64,000 nt of DNA. It comes from Alienimonas californiensis. GTDB lineage: Bacteria > Planctomycetota > Planctomycetia > Planctomycetales > Planctomycetaceae. Under the pieces are notes generated by a model, which worked only from the letters and a program-made list of their open reading frames with translations, searched no databases and was not told where the DNA came from. Numbering within the stretch: position 1 is the stretch's first letter; the number at the start of each line of letters is the position of its first letter. The translations under genes were made by a program, and so were the position numbers. The DNA lies in contig NZ_CP036265.1 in the NCBI RefSeq assembly GCF_007743815.1, positions 2,746,823-2,810,822 of the forward strand, given 5' to 3'. Below are positions 18,262 to 27,730 of the stretch, one piece after another.

Positions 18262-19884
18262 ATGAACGCTCGGACCCTCGCCGCCGCCGCCGCTGCGGCC
18301 GCCCTTTCCCTTGTGCCCGCCCCCGCGCATGCGGGGCTGTGCGGCCTGATGAGCTTCGGTTGCTGCCCGCAGGCGGCGCCGCCGCCGGCCTGCTACACGG
18401 CCAACCGCGTCGAACGCACCACCGCCTACCGGACCATCTACGACACCGTCGTGGAACGGGAGGTCTGCTACGTGCCGCAGCAGGTCACGGAGAACGTCTT
18501 CGAGACGGAAACCCGCACCGCCACCCGGGTCGTGTTCGAACCGCAGGTGCGTGAGGAGACCTACACCGTCCGCCGCCCGGTCTTCGAAACCTCCCAGCGG
18601 GAGCAGACCTACACCGTGATGCGGCCGGTGACGGAGACCGTTGTGCACGAGCAGCCCTACACCGTGATGCGGCCCGTCACGGAGACCCGCACCCGCGAAG
18701 TGCGGCGGGTCGTGATGAAGCCGGTGACGGAAACGGTGATTCAGGAGATCCCGCGGACCACCTACCGCAACGTCACCGAAACCCGCGTTTCGGAGCAGTG
18801 TTACACGGTGATGCGGCCGGTCACGACCTACCGGACGGTCACCCACACGGTGCCGCGGTTCCGCATGGCCCACTACCAGGTTCCGCTTCCCCCGAAGCTC
18901 GGCTTCGTGCCGCCGGATCCGTGCGATCCCTGCTGTTTTCCGCGGCTGGCGTTCCGTCCGCACTGCATGACCGTCTGCAAGCCGGTGTACGCCCCGCAGG
19001 TCTGCGAGCGTCAGGTGCCCTGCACCACGATGGTGCCGCAGGTCGTGCGTCGTCAGGTGCCCTACACGATCTGCCGCCGCGTCCCGGAGACGACGGTGCA
19101 GCGGATCCCCGTCACCACCTGCCGGATGGTGCGGGAAGAAGTCTGTGAGCAGGTCCCCTACACCTGCACGCGGATGGTGCGTGAGGAACGCGTCGCCCGC
19201 CGTCCGGTCACCACCACCCGGATGGTGACAGAGGAACGCACCCGTCAGGTGCCGGTGCAGGTCTGCCGGATGGTCGAGGAGCCGCGGACCCGCCAGGTGC
19301 AGTACTGCGTGCGGAAGGAAGTGCCCTACGAGTACCAGGTGCAGGTCTGCCGCCCGGTCTGCCGGACCGTGCAGCGGCCGGTCACCCGGCTGGTGCAGAA
19401 GTGCGTGGCCCGTCAGGTGCCCTACGAGGTCTGCCGGGTTGTGCCGACGCAGGTTTGCCCGAACGACTGCCCGACCGGGGACTGCGGCGGCTCGTCGATC
19501 ACCGGCCCGCTGTCGCCCCAGCCGGACTACGGCGTCCCGTCCAGCCAGAGCTACGGCGGCGGCTATCAGGATCCGCTGCCGCCGGCCGGCATGAACAGCC
19601 CGGACGCCTTCGACGCCGCCGACCCCAACGGCAGCTTCCAGGGCGACTTCGACGACTTCGGTACCTCCAACTACGGCTCCTACGGCGCGACCTACGGCAG
19701 CCCCTACGGGGACTCCTACGGCAGCACGAGCGGCTCCTTCAGCTCCGAGGGCCTCGATCTGGCCCCGGGCGAAGTCATCACCGGCTACGGCCCGCTGCGG
19801 CGGGTCGACCCGGCGGACCTGGACGCCGGCGCCGCGGACGACCTGAACGAAGATTTGGAGCCCGTCCCGTCCCAGGAAGACTGA
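18262..19884 (+). CDS. YTV-repeat, Cys-rich secreted protein (planctomycete surface protein)
   Basis: A 540-residue exported protein with a signal peptide (LAAAAAAAALSLVPAPAHA). Residues about 40-400 are imperfect repeats of about 20 residues containing YTV or a variant, e.g. EETYTVRRPVFET, EQTYTVMRPVTET, EQPYTVMRPVTETRT, EQCYTVMRPVTTYRTV. The second half replaces them with V/R-P-x-T-x-C-R-M-V units (TTCRMVREEVCEQVPYTCTR). Many evenly spaced Cys suggest disulfide cross-linking. The C-terminal 130 residues are Gly/Ser/Tyr-rich (NYGSYGATYGSPYGDSYGS) and end acidic. YTV proteins were described from planctomycete cell-wall fractions, so a structural envelope role is likely. A strong terminator follows. 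Confidence 0.9.
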   Translation: MNARTLAAAAAAAALSLVPAPAHAGLCGLMSFGCCPQAAPPPACYTANRVERTTAYRTIYDTVVEREVCYVPQQVTENVFETETRTATRVVFEPQVREETYTVRRPVFETSQREQTYTVMRPVTETVVHEQPYTVMRPVTETRTREVRRVVMKPVTETVIQEIPRTTYRNVTETRVSEQCYTVMRPVTTYRTVTHTVPRFRMAHYQVPLPPKLGFVPPDPCDPCCFPRLAFRPHCMTVCKPVYAPQVCERQVPCTTMVPQVVRRQVPYTICRRVPETTVQRIPVTTCRMVREEVCEQVPYTCTRMVREERVARRPVTTTRMVTEERTRQVPVQVCRMVEEPRTRQVQYCVRKEVPYEYQVQVCRPVCRTVQRPVTRLVQKCVARQVPYEVCRVVPTQVCPNDCPTGDCGGSSITGPLSPQPDYGVPSSQSYGGGYQDPLPPAGMNSPDAFDAADPNGSFQGDFDDFGTSNYGSYGATYGSPYGDSYGSTSGSFSSEGLDLAPGEVITGYGPLRRVDPADLDAGAADDLNEDLEPVPSQED

Positions 19885-19918
19885 GGCGGGAGAACTGAGA
19901 CCGCGTTGAGCCAACGCC

Positions 19919-19938
19919 GGGCGCTCTCCGGAGCGCCC
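19919..19938 (+). terminator. Short hairpin downstream of the YTV gene
   Basis: Perfect 8-bp stem GGGCGCTC / GAGCGCCC around a TCCG tetraloop, 35 nt after the YTV stop. There is no T-tract. It may stabilise the 3' end together with the stronger hairpin that follows. Confidence 0.4.
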
Positions 19939-19996
19939 GCCGACATCGCCGAGCGATCGGCAACACGTCTGCGCCGTGAGGTGCGGGTTCCGGCAG

Positions 19997-20032
19997 CGCC
20001 GGGGGATTGCGATCCCCCGGCGTTGTTCGTTT
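19997..20032 (+). terminator. Intrinsic terminator of the YTV gene
   Basis: An 11-bp stem (CGCCGGGGGAT / ATCCCCCGGCG) with loop TGCG at 19997-20022 is followed by TTGTTCGTTT. This is the most canonical Rho-independent terminator in the window and separates the YTV gene from the epimerase. Confidence 0.7.
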
Positions 20033-20109
20033 GATGGGCGGACGGTTCCCCTCCGCGGTCCGCCGCCGGGCGGTCCGCCCCCGTTCGTTCCCCCCGTCGA
20101 AGTCTCGCC

Positions 20110-21087
20110 GTGTCCCGCTGTCTCGTCACCGGCGGCGCGGGGTTCATCGGTTCGCACCTGACGGAGCGGTTGCTCAGCGACGGGCACGAGGTCGTCGTGC
20201 TGGACGACCTGAGCACCGGCCGCAAAGGCAATCTCAGCGCGGTCAAAGACCACCCGGCGCTGCGGCTGATCCGGGCCTCGATCACCGATCCGCAGGCCGT
20301 CACGGAGGCCACGGCCGGCACGGAGGTGATCTATCACCTCGCCGCCGCAGTGGGGGTGAAGCTGGTCGCCGACGACCCGGCCCGCACGATCGAGACGAAC
20401 ATCCAGCCCACCGAAACCCTGCTGCGGGCCGCCGCCGCCGGCGGGCAGCGGTTCTTCCTCGCCAGCACCTCCGAGGTCTACGGCAAGAACCCCAAGGAGC
20501 GCTGGACGGAGGAGGACGACCTCGTGTTCGGCCCCACCGCCCGCCCCCGCTGGGCCTACGGGTGCAGCAAGGCGATCGACGAGTTCCTCGCGCTGGCCTA
20601 CTGCCAGAAGTACGGCTTCCCGGTGATCATCGGCCGGTTCTTCAACGTCGTCGGGCCGCGGCAGGTGGGGGCCTACGGCATGGTCATCCCCCGCTTCGTG
20701 CGGGCCGCCCTCGACGGGGAGCCGTTGCAGGTCTACGACGACGGCTCCCAGGAACGCTGCTTCGCCCACGTCGGCGAGGTGGTCGACCACGTCGTCCGCC
20801 TGATCAATCATCCCGGCGCCTCCGGCCGCGTCTGGAACCTCGGGGCGGACGAACCCGTCACGATGCGGGAGCTGGCCGAGACGGTGGTCGAACTGACGGG
20901 CAGTTCCTCGGCGATCGAGTTCGTCCCCTACGAAAAGACCTACGGCTCGAACTTCGAGGATATCCAACGCCGCGTGCCGGACACCTCGGCGCTGGAGGGG
21001 CTGCTGGGCACGGCGCCGTCGATGCCGCTGCGGGAGATTCTCGCCGACGTGATCGCGCACGCCCGGGCGAACCGGACGGGCCGGTGA
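20110..21087 (+). CDS. NAD-dependent sugar-nucleotide epimerase/dehydratase (extended SDR)
   Basis: A 325-residue extended short-chain dehydrogenase starting at GTG 20110. It shows the Rossmann motif [11 protein letters not shown], an acidic cofactor residue (VVLDDLSTG), the Ser/Thr of [12 protein letters not shown] and the catalytic YGCSK (Tyr-x-x-x-Lys). [18 protein letters not shown] and [14 protein letters not shown] resemble UDP-glucuronate decarboxylase / UDP-glucose 4-epimerase-like enzymes. It would interconvert NDP-sugars for polysaccharide synthesis. Its stop overlaps the GTG of the next membrane-protein gene by 4 nt. Confidence 0.85.
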   Translation: MSRCLVTGGAGFIGSHLTERLLSDGHEVVVLDDLSTGRKGNLSAVKDHPALRLIRASITDPQAVTEATAGTEVIYHLAAAVGVKLVADDPARTIETNIQPTETLLRAAAAGGQRFFLASTSEVYGKNPKERWTEEDDLVFGPTARPRWAYGCSKAIDEFLALAYCQKYGFPVIIGRFFNVVGPRQVGAYGMVIPRFVRAALDGEPLQVYDDGSQERCFAHVGEVVDHVVRLINHPGASGRVWNLGADEPVTMRELAETVVELTGSSSAIEFVPYEKTYGSNFEDIQRRVPDTSALEGLLGTAPSMPLREILADVIAHARANRTGR

Positions 21088-22868
21088 CCCCCCTGGCGAC
21101 CCCCGCGGCGCCGGCGCCCTCCGGCCAGTCGGCGCCCGTTCCGGCGGCGCCCGTTCCGGCGCCGGCGGACGAGGGCCCCTCGGACGCGCACGTGCTGATG
21201 CTCGCCGCCAAGCCCGGCGAGCGGTTGTTCCGCGTGCTGGAGAGCCCGAACCCGCTTCGCCCGCTGCTGGCCGCCCTCGCGGTGCTGCCTGCGGTGCTGG
21301 CGTCGCCCCGCTGCCGGCTGGATCGGGTCGACCCGGACTGGGGCGTCGCCTGCCTGGAAGCGTTGAACGGCGACTCCCTGACGGACGTCGGCCCGGCCGC
21401 GTGGCTGACGGGACGGTTGCTGGCGGTCTCCGGCACGGAAGGGCCGGTGCCGTATTTCGCGCTCAGTTGGGCGGGCGCGACGTTGCTCGTCTGGGCGGTC
21501 TGGCAGCTGACGGCCGCCGCCGCGGGAGCCCGCCCGGCGGCGTTCGCCGCCTTGCTGATCGCCGCCAATCCGGTGACGGCCGCGGCGGCCGCCTCCGCCC
21601 CGCCGACGGTCGCCGGCGCCGCCCTCGCCGTGATCGCCGCCTGGCTGTGGGTGCGGGCGAGCCGGCGGGGCAGTCCCGCCGTCGCCGCCCTCGCCGGCGC
21701 CGCCGCCGGGGCCGGGGCGCTGCTGGCCGGCTGGTTCACGGCCCTGACGCCCGCGGCGGTCGCCGCGGCGGACTTCCTCCTCGCCCTGCTCCCGGCCCGG
21801 GGGGACGAACCGCGGGAACCGGATCGCGGGTGGGAGCGGTCGACCCGGTCCGGCCGAGCCGCGGCGGCGGACCGCCCGGCGGAAACGCTGGGCCGCCTGG
21901 GAATGTTCTTCGCCGGGTTCGGCGTCACGGCGGTGTCGGCACTCGCGTTCGGCCCCTCGCCCGCCTGGGAGGCCGCGGGGCTCTCCTCGCAGGGCGTCTG
22001 GTTGCTGGCCGGGCTCGCCGTGACGGGCTTGGCGGCGGCGCTCGCCGGACGGCGCTGGATGGCGCCCGCGGCGCGGCGCGTCGTCCTCGGACTGGCCGGC
22101 GCCGCGACGGTTCTGGGGGCGGCGGCCTGGACCCCGCGGCTCGACGGGGGCGGGGCGGACGTCGGCGTGCTGGCCGTCTTGATCGCCGCGACCGTCGCCG
22201 CGGCCGTCGGCCTGGAGGGCGCCTGTCGCCCCGCCGTCAGCGCCCGGGGGGTCGCGGCGCTGACGCTCCTGCCGGTCCTCGTGCTGCTGAGCGGCTGGAT
22301 CTGGAGCGAGGAACCCTGGGAAACTGCCGTGCGGGCCGTCGTCGCCCTCGGCGCGACGATCGGCCTGTGGGGACTGTGGGAGGTCGTCGCCTACCGCTGG
22401 CCGCGGACCGTGCGGGACCGCCGGCTGCTGATCGTCGCCGTCGTCGCGCTCGCCGCGACCGGGCTGAAGTGGTCGGTGCGGGGGACGAACCCGTCCGCCG
22501 GCCGCGGCACGCGGCAACTCGTCGCCGCCCTGGCGGAGCGGCCGGAGACCCGCATCTTCGTCCTCGCCGAGCAGGCCGATCAGCAGGCGGCGAAGTTTCT
22601 GTTCTCCGCCGCGGCCCCCGGCCGACTGGTGTTCGTCCTCGATCCCCGGGGCCCCCGCGTCGCCGACCTGCTCAACGACGCTCTTGCCGTGGAGCCCAGC
22701 CCGTTGGTGGCGGTGGTCGGCGGCGGCCCGGCGGCCCGGCTGAACGCCCTGCGGCCCGCCGGCGCCGCCCCCCCGGCGCCCGTCGGCGTGCTCCTCGGCG
22801 GCGACGGGGTGAAAAAGGAGGTCCGCCTGCTCGTGCTCCCCTCGAACCCCCGCGCCGAGCCCGGTTAG
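21084..22868 (+). CDS. Polytopic membrane protein, hypothetical (glycosyltransferase-39-like layout)
   Basis: A 594-residue protein with a Pro/Ala-rich N-terminus and about 12 hydrophobic segments between residues about 60 and 480, then a soluble C-terminal domain of about 130 residues ([18 protein letters not shown]...). The layout, with a possible periplasmic Asp-rich loop after the first helix ([21 protein letters not shown]), resembles GT-C type membrane glycosyltransferases. No diagnostic catalytic motif is certain. It starts at GTG 21084, overlapping the epimerase stop by 4 nt, so it probably acts with it on a surface glycan. The stop codon lies inside the hairpin at 22861. Confidence 0.65.
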   Translation: MTPLATPAAPAPSGQSAPVPAAPVPAPADEGPSDAHVLMLAAKPGERLFRVLESPNPLRPLLAALAVLPAVLASPRCRLDRVDPDWGVACLEALNGDSLTDVGPAAWLTGRLLAVSGTEGPVPYFALSWAGATLLVWAVWQLTAAAAGARPAAFAALLIAANPVTAAAAASAPPTVAGAALAVIAAWLWVRASRRGSPAVAALAGAAAGAGALLAGWFTALTPAAVAAADFLLALLPARGDEPREPDRGWERSTRSGRAAAADRPAETLGRLGMFFAGFGVTAVSALAFGPSPAWEAAGLSSQGVWLLAGLAVTGLAAALAGRRWMAPAARRVVLGLAGAATVLGAAAWTPRLDGGGADVGVLAVLIAATVAAAVGLEGACRPAVSARGVAALTLLPVLVLLSGWIWSEEPWETAVRAVVALGATIGLWGLWEVVAYRWPRTVRDRRLLIVAVVALAATGLKWSVRGTNPSAGRGTRQLVAALAERPETRIFVLAEQADQQAAKFLFSAAAPGRLVFVLDPRGPRVADLLNDALAVEPSPLVAVVGGGPAARLNALRPAGAAPPAPVGVLLGGDGVKKEVRLLVLPSNPRAEPG

Positions 22869-22897
22869 CCGCTCTCTTCAAGAGAGCGGCTAACCGG
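22861..22897. terminator. Perfect hairpin between convergent genes (GTTAGCCG family)
   Basis: An 18-nt arm, CCGGTTAGCCGCTCTCTT (22861-22878), and its exact complement (22880-22897) flank one base. The left arm contains the TAG stop of the membrane protein; the right arm ends one base before the end of the MoxR gene. It likely terminates both. A related element occurs at 57208-57256. Confidence 0.75.
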
Positions 22898-22898
22898 G

Positions 22899-23912
22899 TC
22901 ACTCGTACTTCGCGATCTCCGGCTCCGGCACCTCGGCGACGAGGCGTTCGACCACGTTGACGCTGTCCACCCCCTCGGCCTGGGCCTGAAAGTTCGTGCT
23001 GAGGCGGTGCCGCAGCACCGGCACGGCGACGCGGCGAATGTCGTCCAGCGTGACGCTCGGCCGGCCGTCCATCGCCGCGATCGCCTTCCCGCCCTGAATC
23101 AGGTACTGCCCGGCCCGCGGACCGGCGCCCCAGTCGACGAGGTCCTTCACGAACCCCGGGCTGCGGTCGTCCCCCGGCCGCGTGGCCCGCACCAGCCGGG
23201 CGACGTACTGGATCGTGCGGGGCGTCGCCTCGATCTGGGCGATCTGCTTTTGCAGGTAGACGATCGACTTGGCGCTGAGCACCTTCCGCACCTCCTCTCG
23301 CACGCCCCCGGTCGTTGCGGCGAGGATGCGCTCCTCCTCGTCCAGGCTCGGGTAGTCCACCTTCACGTTGAACATAAACCGGTCGAGCTGAGCCTCGGGC
23401 AGCGGGTAGGTGCCCTCCTGTTCGATCGGGTTCTGGGTCGCGATCACGAAGAACGGGTCCGGCAGGTCGTAGGTCTTCTGGCCGGCGGAGACCTCCTTTT
23501 CCTGCATCGCCTGGAGCAGCGCCGCCTGGGTTTTGGGCGGCGTCCGGTTGATCTCGTCCGCCAGCAGCACGTTCGTGAACACCGGGCCGTGCACGAAGCG
23601 GAACTCCCGGCGGCCGTGCTCGTCCTCGTCCAGCACGTTGGTGCCGGTGATGTCCGAGGGCATCAGGTCCGGGGTGAACTGGATCCGCTTGAAGTTGACG
23701 TCCAGCACGCGGGCCAGCGTGGAGACCAGCAGGGTTTTCGCCAGCCCCGGCACGCCCACCAGCAGGCAGTGCCCGCCGGTGAACACTGCGGCGAGCAGTT
23801 GTTCGATCACCTCGTCCTGCCCGATGACCACCTTGTGCAGCTCCTCCCGCACCAGGCCGTAGTGCGATTTGAACTTGGTGAGGAACTCGTCGAAGTCGCG
23901 CTGGTCGGACAC
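22899..23912 (-). CDS. MoxR-family AAA+ ATPase
   Basis: A 337-residue MoxR ATPase; GTG 23912 opens with a helical DFDEFLTKFKSHYGLVREEL. Walker A is GVPGLAKT, Walker B VLLADEINR, sensor 1 FFVIATQNPIEQEGTYPLPEAQLDRF, and the C-terminal lid domain ends REDI-like (SVTLDDIRRVAVPVLRHRL). MoxR proteins act as chaperones for metalloenzymes or surface complexes, typically with DUF58 and VWA partners. None of those is next to it here; the divergent neighbour is the toroid/DUF4159 gene, which in planctomycetes often belongs to the same larger MoxR locus. Confidence 0.9.
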   Translation of the reverse strand: MSDQRDFDEFLTKFKSHYGLVREELHKVVIGQDEVIEQLLAAVFTGGHCLLVGVPGLAKTLLVSTLARVLDVNFKRIQFTPDLMPSDITGTNVLDEDEHGRREFRFVHGPVFTNVLLADEINRTPPKTQAALLQAMQEKEVSAGQKTYDLPDPFFVIATQNPIEQEGTYPLPEAQLDRFMFNVKVDYPSLDEEERILAATTGGVREEVRKVLSAKSIVYLQKQIAQIEATPRTIQYVARLVRATRPGDDRSPGFVKDLVDWGAGPRAGQYLIQGGKAIAAMDGRPSVTLDDIRRVAVPVLRHRLSTNFQAQAEGVDSVNVVERLVAEVPEPEIAKYE

Positions 23913-24044
23913 GGGGCGGACGTCGCTGGGGGCGTTCGGGACGGGGCGATTCGTCGATCGGCCGGGGTTCTTGCGAAGAAACCGGGCTGGGCGGCGAAGC
24001 GGGGGCGCCGGATGATACGCCCCCCGCCCCAAGGACGCCCCCCG

Positions 24045-26468
24045 ATGCGATTGTCGCCCCCCCCGCGAACTTGCCGTCCGCTTGCCGCGGCACTGGTTCT
24101 CTGCACGCTGCTGGCGCCGTCGCTCACCCCGTCCGCCGTTGCCCAGGACCTGTCCAGCGAGGAGGTGAAACGCTCGATTGACCGCGGCGTCGCCGCCCTC
24201 GCCAAGCTGCAACGGGCGAACGGGTCTTGGGATTCGCCGGGCGTGAGCCACATCCCCGGCTCGACGGCCCTGTGCGTGCTGGCCCTGTTGAACAGCGGGG
24301 AGCCCGTCGATTCCCCCCCGGTGGCCGCCGGGCTGAAGTACCTCCGCGATCTGCCGACCGGGGAGATCGTCGGCGGCGGCACCTACGACACCTCGCTGGC
24401 CCTGATGGCCTTCGCCGCCGCCAAGGAGCCCCGCCGCGACAGCGCCCGCATGCAATCCCTCACCCGGGCACTGGAGGACGGCCGGGTGAAGGAGGGCCGG
24501 AACCGCGGCGGCTGGGGCTACGGCCTGCCGAGCGTCGGCGGCAGTGCGGACCGCTCCAACAGTCAATACGCCGTCCTGGGCCTCCGGGACGCCGCCTACG
24601 CCGGCGTCCCGGTCCAGCGGCAGACCTGGGAAGACATCGCCAACTACTGGGTCGGCCCGAACGCCCAAAACCGCGACGGCGGCTACACCTACACCGGCGC
24701 CGGCGGCGGGGCGCGGGGCTCCATGACCGTCGCCGGCATCGCCACCCTCAGCATTCTCAAATCGATGCTGCGGCAAGACGAATTGAACCCCGACGGTACG
24801 CCGAATTGTTGCGGCGAAAACGACGCGGAGCGCGAACTGGAGCGGTCCGTCGAGGCCGCCTCCGACTGGCTGACCCGCTACTTCGCCGTCTCCCGCAACC
24901 CCCAATATAACTCGCACACGCTCTATTACCTCTACGGCCTGGAGCGGGCCGGCCGACTGGCCGGCCGGCGCTTCTTCGGGGAGCACGACTGGTACCGCGA
25001 GGGCGCCGCGTGGCTGCTCCGCAATCAAAACCCCCGCACCGGCGGCTGGGTCGGCAACGGCTTCGGCGAAACGAACGAGATCGTCGGGACCGCCTTTTCC
25101 CTGCTGTTTTTAGCGAAGGGATTGAGCCCCGTCCTGATGAATAAACTGAAATACGACGACGGACAGGCCGGGGACGACGCCTGGCAGACGCACCCCGCCG
25201 ACGCCCGCAACCTCACCTTTCACGTCAGCGGCCTGCCCAAGTGGCCGAAGCTGGTCACATGGCAGGTGCTCGACCTGCAAAAGGCCGTCGCCGCCGGGGA
25301 CCTCGCCGGCGCCCTGCAGGGGCCGGTCACGCTCATCACCGGTCGGGACGCTCCGCAGTTCAGCCCGGTGGAAGTGAAATTCCTGCGGGACTACGTCGAC
25401 GCCGGCGGGTTCCTGCTGGGGGTGGCGACCTGCGACGGCGGGGATTTCCGCGCCGGTTTTGAACGGCTCGTCGCCCAGATGTATCCGGAGGACGCGCCGA
25501 AGTTGGACCGCCTTACGGAGGAGCACCCCGTGTTCCGCAGCGAATATCTGCTGAACGCGGACGTCGTGGAGCTGTACGGGGCGGACCTCGGCTGCCGCAC
25601 GCCGATAATGTTCAGCCCGGTCGACCTGAGTTGTTACTGGGATCTGTGGACGCCCTACGATCTGCCGGACCGCGATCCGCAGTTGCTCACGCAGATCACC
25701 CAGAAGGTCAATACGGGCGTGAATATCCTCGCCTACGCCACCGGCCGGGAGCCGCCTGATAAATTGGAGGCGAAGGACCCGGTCGCCGAAGTCGGCGCCC
25801 GGGACGCCGTGGAACGCGGCCTGTTGCAGGTCGCCAAGTTGCGGCACGAGGGGGAATGGGACGCCGCCCCTAGGGCGCTACGGAACCTGCTCCTGGCCCT
25901 CAACCGCACCGCCGGCGTCGCGGCCAGCACCAAGGTGAAGTCGCTGACGCCGGGCGATATGAACGTGTTCCGCTATCCCGTGCTGTATATGCACGGCCGC
26001 GGGGCGTTCTCCCTGGGCCAGGCGGAGCGGGAGCGGTTGCGCACCTATCTGGAGAACGGCGGCGTGTTGTTTGCGGACGCCTGCTGCGGCTCCGAGCCGT
26101 TCGACCGGGCGATGCGGGAGTTGATGGGCGAACTCTTCCCGGAGTCCCCGCTGACCCGCATCCCGCCGGATCACGAATTGTTCTCGGAGCAAATCGGGTT
26201 CGATCTCTCCCGCGTCCGCCGCCGCGTGCCCGCGGCCGTCGGGGCGGGGGCGTTGGATGCGGACGTTGTCGTCGGGGAGCCGTTTCTCGAGGGCGTGACC
26301 GTCAACGGGCAGCTTGCAGTGATCTATAGTAAGTACGACATCAGTTGCGCCCTGGAACGGCAAACGACCGCCGCCTGTGCGGGGTATCTGCCCGAGGACG
26401 CTTTGAAGATCGGGATTAATGCGCTGCGGTACGCGCTGCTCCGCGACCCCGTCGCGCCGGAGCAGTAG
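24045..26468 (+). CDS. Secreted alpha-toroid (prenyltransferase/squalene-oxidase-like) protein with DUF4159 domain
   Basis: A protein of about 807 residues. ATG 24045 places the signal peptide (LAAALVLCTLLAPSLTPSAVAQ) correctly; ATG 24012 would add 11 residues. Residues about 35-390 are alpha/alpha-toroid repeats with QW-type patterns (GVAALAKLQRANGSWD, GRNRGGWGYGLP, AAWLLRNQNPRTGGWVG). Residues about 410-800 hold DUF4159-type Rossmann-like segments: FLRDYVDAGGFLLGVATCDGG and RLRTYLENGGVLFADACCG. DUF4159 relatives occur in planctomycete MoxR loci and may bind ligands at the envelope. No cyclase DxDD motif was seen, so enzymatic terpene cyclisation is unlikely. Confidence 0.8.
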   Translation: MRLSPPPRTCRPLAAALVLCTLLAPSLTPSAVAQDLSSEEVKRSIDRGVAALAKLQRANGSWDSPGVSHIPGSTALCVLALLNSGEPVDSPPVAAGLKYLRDLPTGEIVGGGTYDTSLALMAFAAAKEPRRDSARMQSLTRALEDGRVKEGRNRGGWGYGLPSVGGSADRSNSQYAVLGLRDAAYAGVPVQRQTWEDIANYWVGPNAQNRDGGYTYTGAGGGARGSMTVAGIATLSILKSMLRQDELNPDGTPNCCGENDAERELERSVEAASDWLTRYFAVSRNPQYNSHTLYYLYGLERAGRLAGRRFFGEHDWYREGAAWLLRNQNPRTGGWVGNGFGETNEIVGTAFSLLFLAKGLSPVLMNKLKYDDGQAGDDAWQTHPADARNLTFHVSGLPKWPKLVTWQVLDLQKAVAAGDLAGALQGPVTLITGRDAPQFSPVEVKFLRDYVDAGGFLLGVATCDGGDFRAGFERLVAQMYPEDAPKLDRLTEEHPVFRSEYLLNADVVELYGADLGCRTPIMFSPVDLSCYWDLWTPYDLPDRDPQLLTQITQKVNTGVNILAYATGREPPDKLEAKDPVAEVGARDAVERGLLQVAKLRHEGEWDAAPRALRNLLLALNRTAGVAASTKVKSLTPGDMNVFRYPVLYMHGRGAFSLGQAERERLRTYLENGGVLFADACCGSEPFDRAMRELMGELFPESPLTRIPPDHELFSEQIGFDLSRVRRRVPAAVGAGALDADVVVGEPFLEGVTVNGQLAVIYSKYDISCALERQTTAACAGYLPEDALKIGINALRYALLRDPVAPEQ

Positions 26469-26476
26469 CGTTCTGG

Positions 26477-26504
26477 ACGCAGAGGCCCCGCGGGGCCTCT
26501 GCGT
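26477..26504. terminator. Perfect 28-bp palindrome between convergent genes
   Basis: A self-complementary sequence whose half-site is ACGCAGAGGCCCCG, lying 8 nt after the toroid/DUF4159 stop and overlapping by one base the end of the convergent NPCBM gene. Most simply a bidirectional terminator. Confidence 0.75.
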
Positions 26505-27730
26505 TACGGTTCGTCGCTCTGAATGACGAACCGGGGGGCGATCCAGAACGCTTCGTCTTGGACGCCGCCCAGCGCGCCCGGGGCGATGGTCAGGGCGACG
26601 CGTTCCGCATTCGTCACGTCGATGCGAAGCGGGACGAGTTTCCCCGTCCGCAGGCCGGAGCGCTCCTGCCGCGTCGTGCCGTCGACCGCGATCTGTACGT
26701 CGCACTCCGCCAGTTCGCCGGCGGCGGCGGTCAGGGCGAAGCCGACGTCGAACGCCGCGGCGTCGGGCGGGACGGGGAACGTCAGCGTCGTGCCGGACCA
26801 GACGCCCCAGCCGCGGGGCCGCGGGCGGTCGGCGGCGACGGCACGGCGGCCGGTGACGGTGCGATCCCGAACCGGCGGCGGGCTGCCGGCCGGGCCGGGG
26901 GCGAAGGTTGCGGCCGGTTCCCCGGCCTCCCGCACCCTCGGCGAAACGACCGAGATCCGCCGCACCGCGTCCGCCGCGATCGGGACTTCAATCCCGGCCG
27001 GGGTGACGGCGGTTCCGCCGGTTTCGTCGAGGGTCAGTGCCGCGGCGGTCAGGTGAGAGCCGTCCGCGAGCAGGAGGGTGAGGAACGAGTCCGGGGTCTT
27101 CGGCGGGGTTTGCAGGTCCGGGGAGAGCGAGAGTCCGGCCAACTCGGCCCGGGGCAGGGTGAGTTCCCCCGCGGCGGTCCGCAGACGGACGGTCGCCGTG
27201 TCGAAGCCGAGCAGTTCGCCCCCGGTCCGCCCGCCGGCCCGGAGCAGCGCCAGATCGTCCGCCCCGCGGTCGCGGAGCAGGGTGAGCCGGTGCGGCTTCG
27301 TCAGGGCTCCAGTTTCGAACCCGCCGCCGGGGAACCGCACGCCCCGCACGCGGTCGGCGGGCAGGGAGAGCGCCGTGCCGTCTGGGCGCTCCAAGCCGAT
27401 CGCGTCGCCGTCGAAGGCCGTCGCCGTGCCGAACAGGCGGTCGCCGCCGGTCAGTTCGACCCAGCCGCGTTCGCCGTCGGGTTCCAAGTCGGCAGCGACG
27501 GGGCCGGCGACGGTCGCGTCCAGAACCTCGCCCCACGGCCACGAGCGGTCGTCGAGGCGGAGCGTCGCGCCTTCCACCCGCAACCGGCTGCCGGCCGCCT
27601 GGGCGCCGTTGGCGAGGCGAATCGTTACCGGGTCGTAGAACGTCGCTCCGACCGCCATGGTCCCCGCGAAACCGCACGCGGTTGCGGCGGCGCTGAGGAA
27701 CGTTCGGCGGGGGAGGGGCGGCGGGGTCAT
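26504..27730 (-). CDS. Tat-signal protein with C-terminal NPCBM/NEW2-like domain
   Basis: A 408-residue protein. The ATG at 27730 overlaps the upstream gene's stop by 4 nt and gives an N-terminus with a twin-arginine-like motif (PRRTFLSAA at residues 7-15) and hydrophobic core. The middle contains repeated small beta modules (WGEVLDATVAG, RLFGTATAFDGDAIGLERPDG, GGELLGFDTATVRLRT). The last 130 residues fit an NPCBM carbohydrate-binding fold: FDVGFALTAAAGELAECDVQIAVDG and RIDVTNAERVALTIAPG. It is the last gene of a three-gene minus-strand operon of exported proteins. Confidence 0.72.
   Translation of the reverse strand: MTPPPLPRRTFLSAAATACGFAGTMAVGATFYDPVTIRLANGAQAAGSRLRVEGATLRLDDRSWPWGEVLDATVAGPVAADLEPDGERGWVELTGGDRLFGTATAFDGDAIGLERPDGTALSLPADRVRGVRFPGGGFETGALTKPHRLTLLRDRGADDLALLRAGGRTGGELLGFDTATVRLRTAAGELTLPRAELAGLSLSPDLQTPPKTPDSFLTLLLADGSHLTAAALTLDETGGTAVTPAGIEVPIAADAVRRISVVSPRVREAGEPAATFAPGPAGSPPPVRDRTVTGRRAVAADRPRPRGWGVWSGTTLTFPVPPDAAAFDVGFALTAAAGELAECDVQIAVDGTTRQERSGLRTGKLVPLRIDVTNAERVALTIAPGALGGVQDEAFWIAPRFVIQSDEP

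Noticed and set aside
16888-21060. A 1390-codon open frame on the minus strand
   Set aside because: Only its last 269 codons match a family (SurE). The rest runs antisense to the YTV and epimerase genes and has repetitive His/Arg/Gly/Asp composition that mirrors the YTV repeats. GC-rich codons rarely give stops in this antisense phase.
24045-26468. Squalene-hopene cyclase or terpene cyclase activity
   Set aside because: Toroid repeats are present but no DxDD acidic motif was found; the protein is exported and fused to DUF4159.
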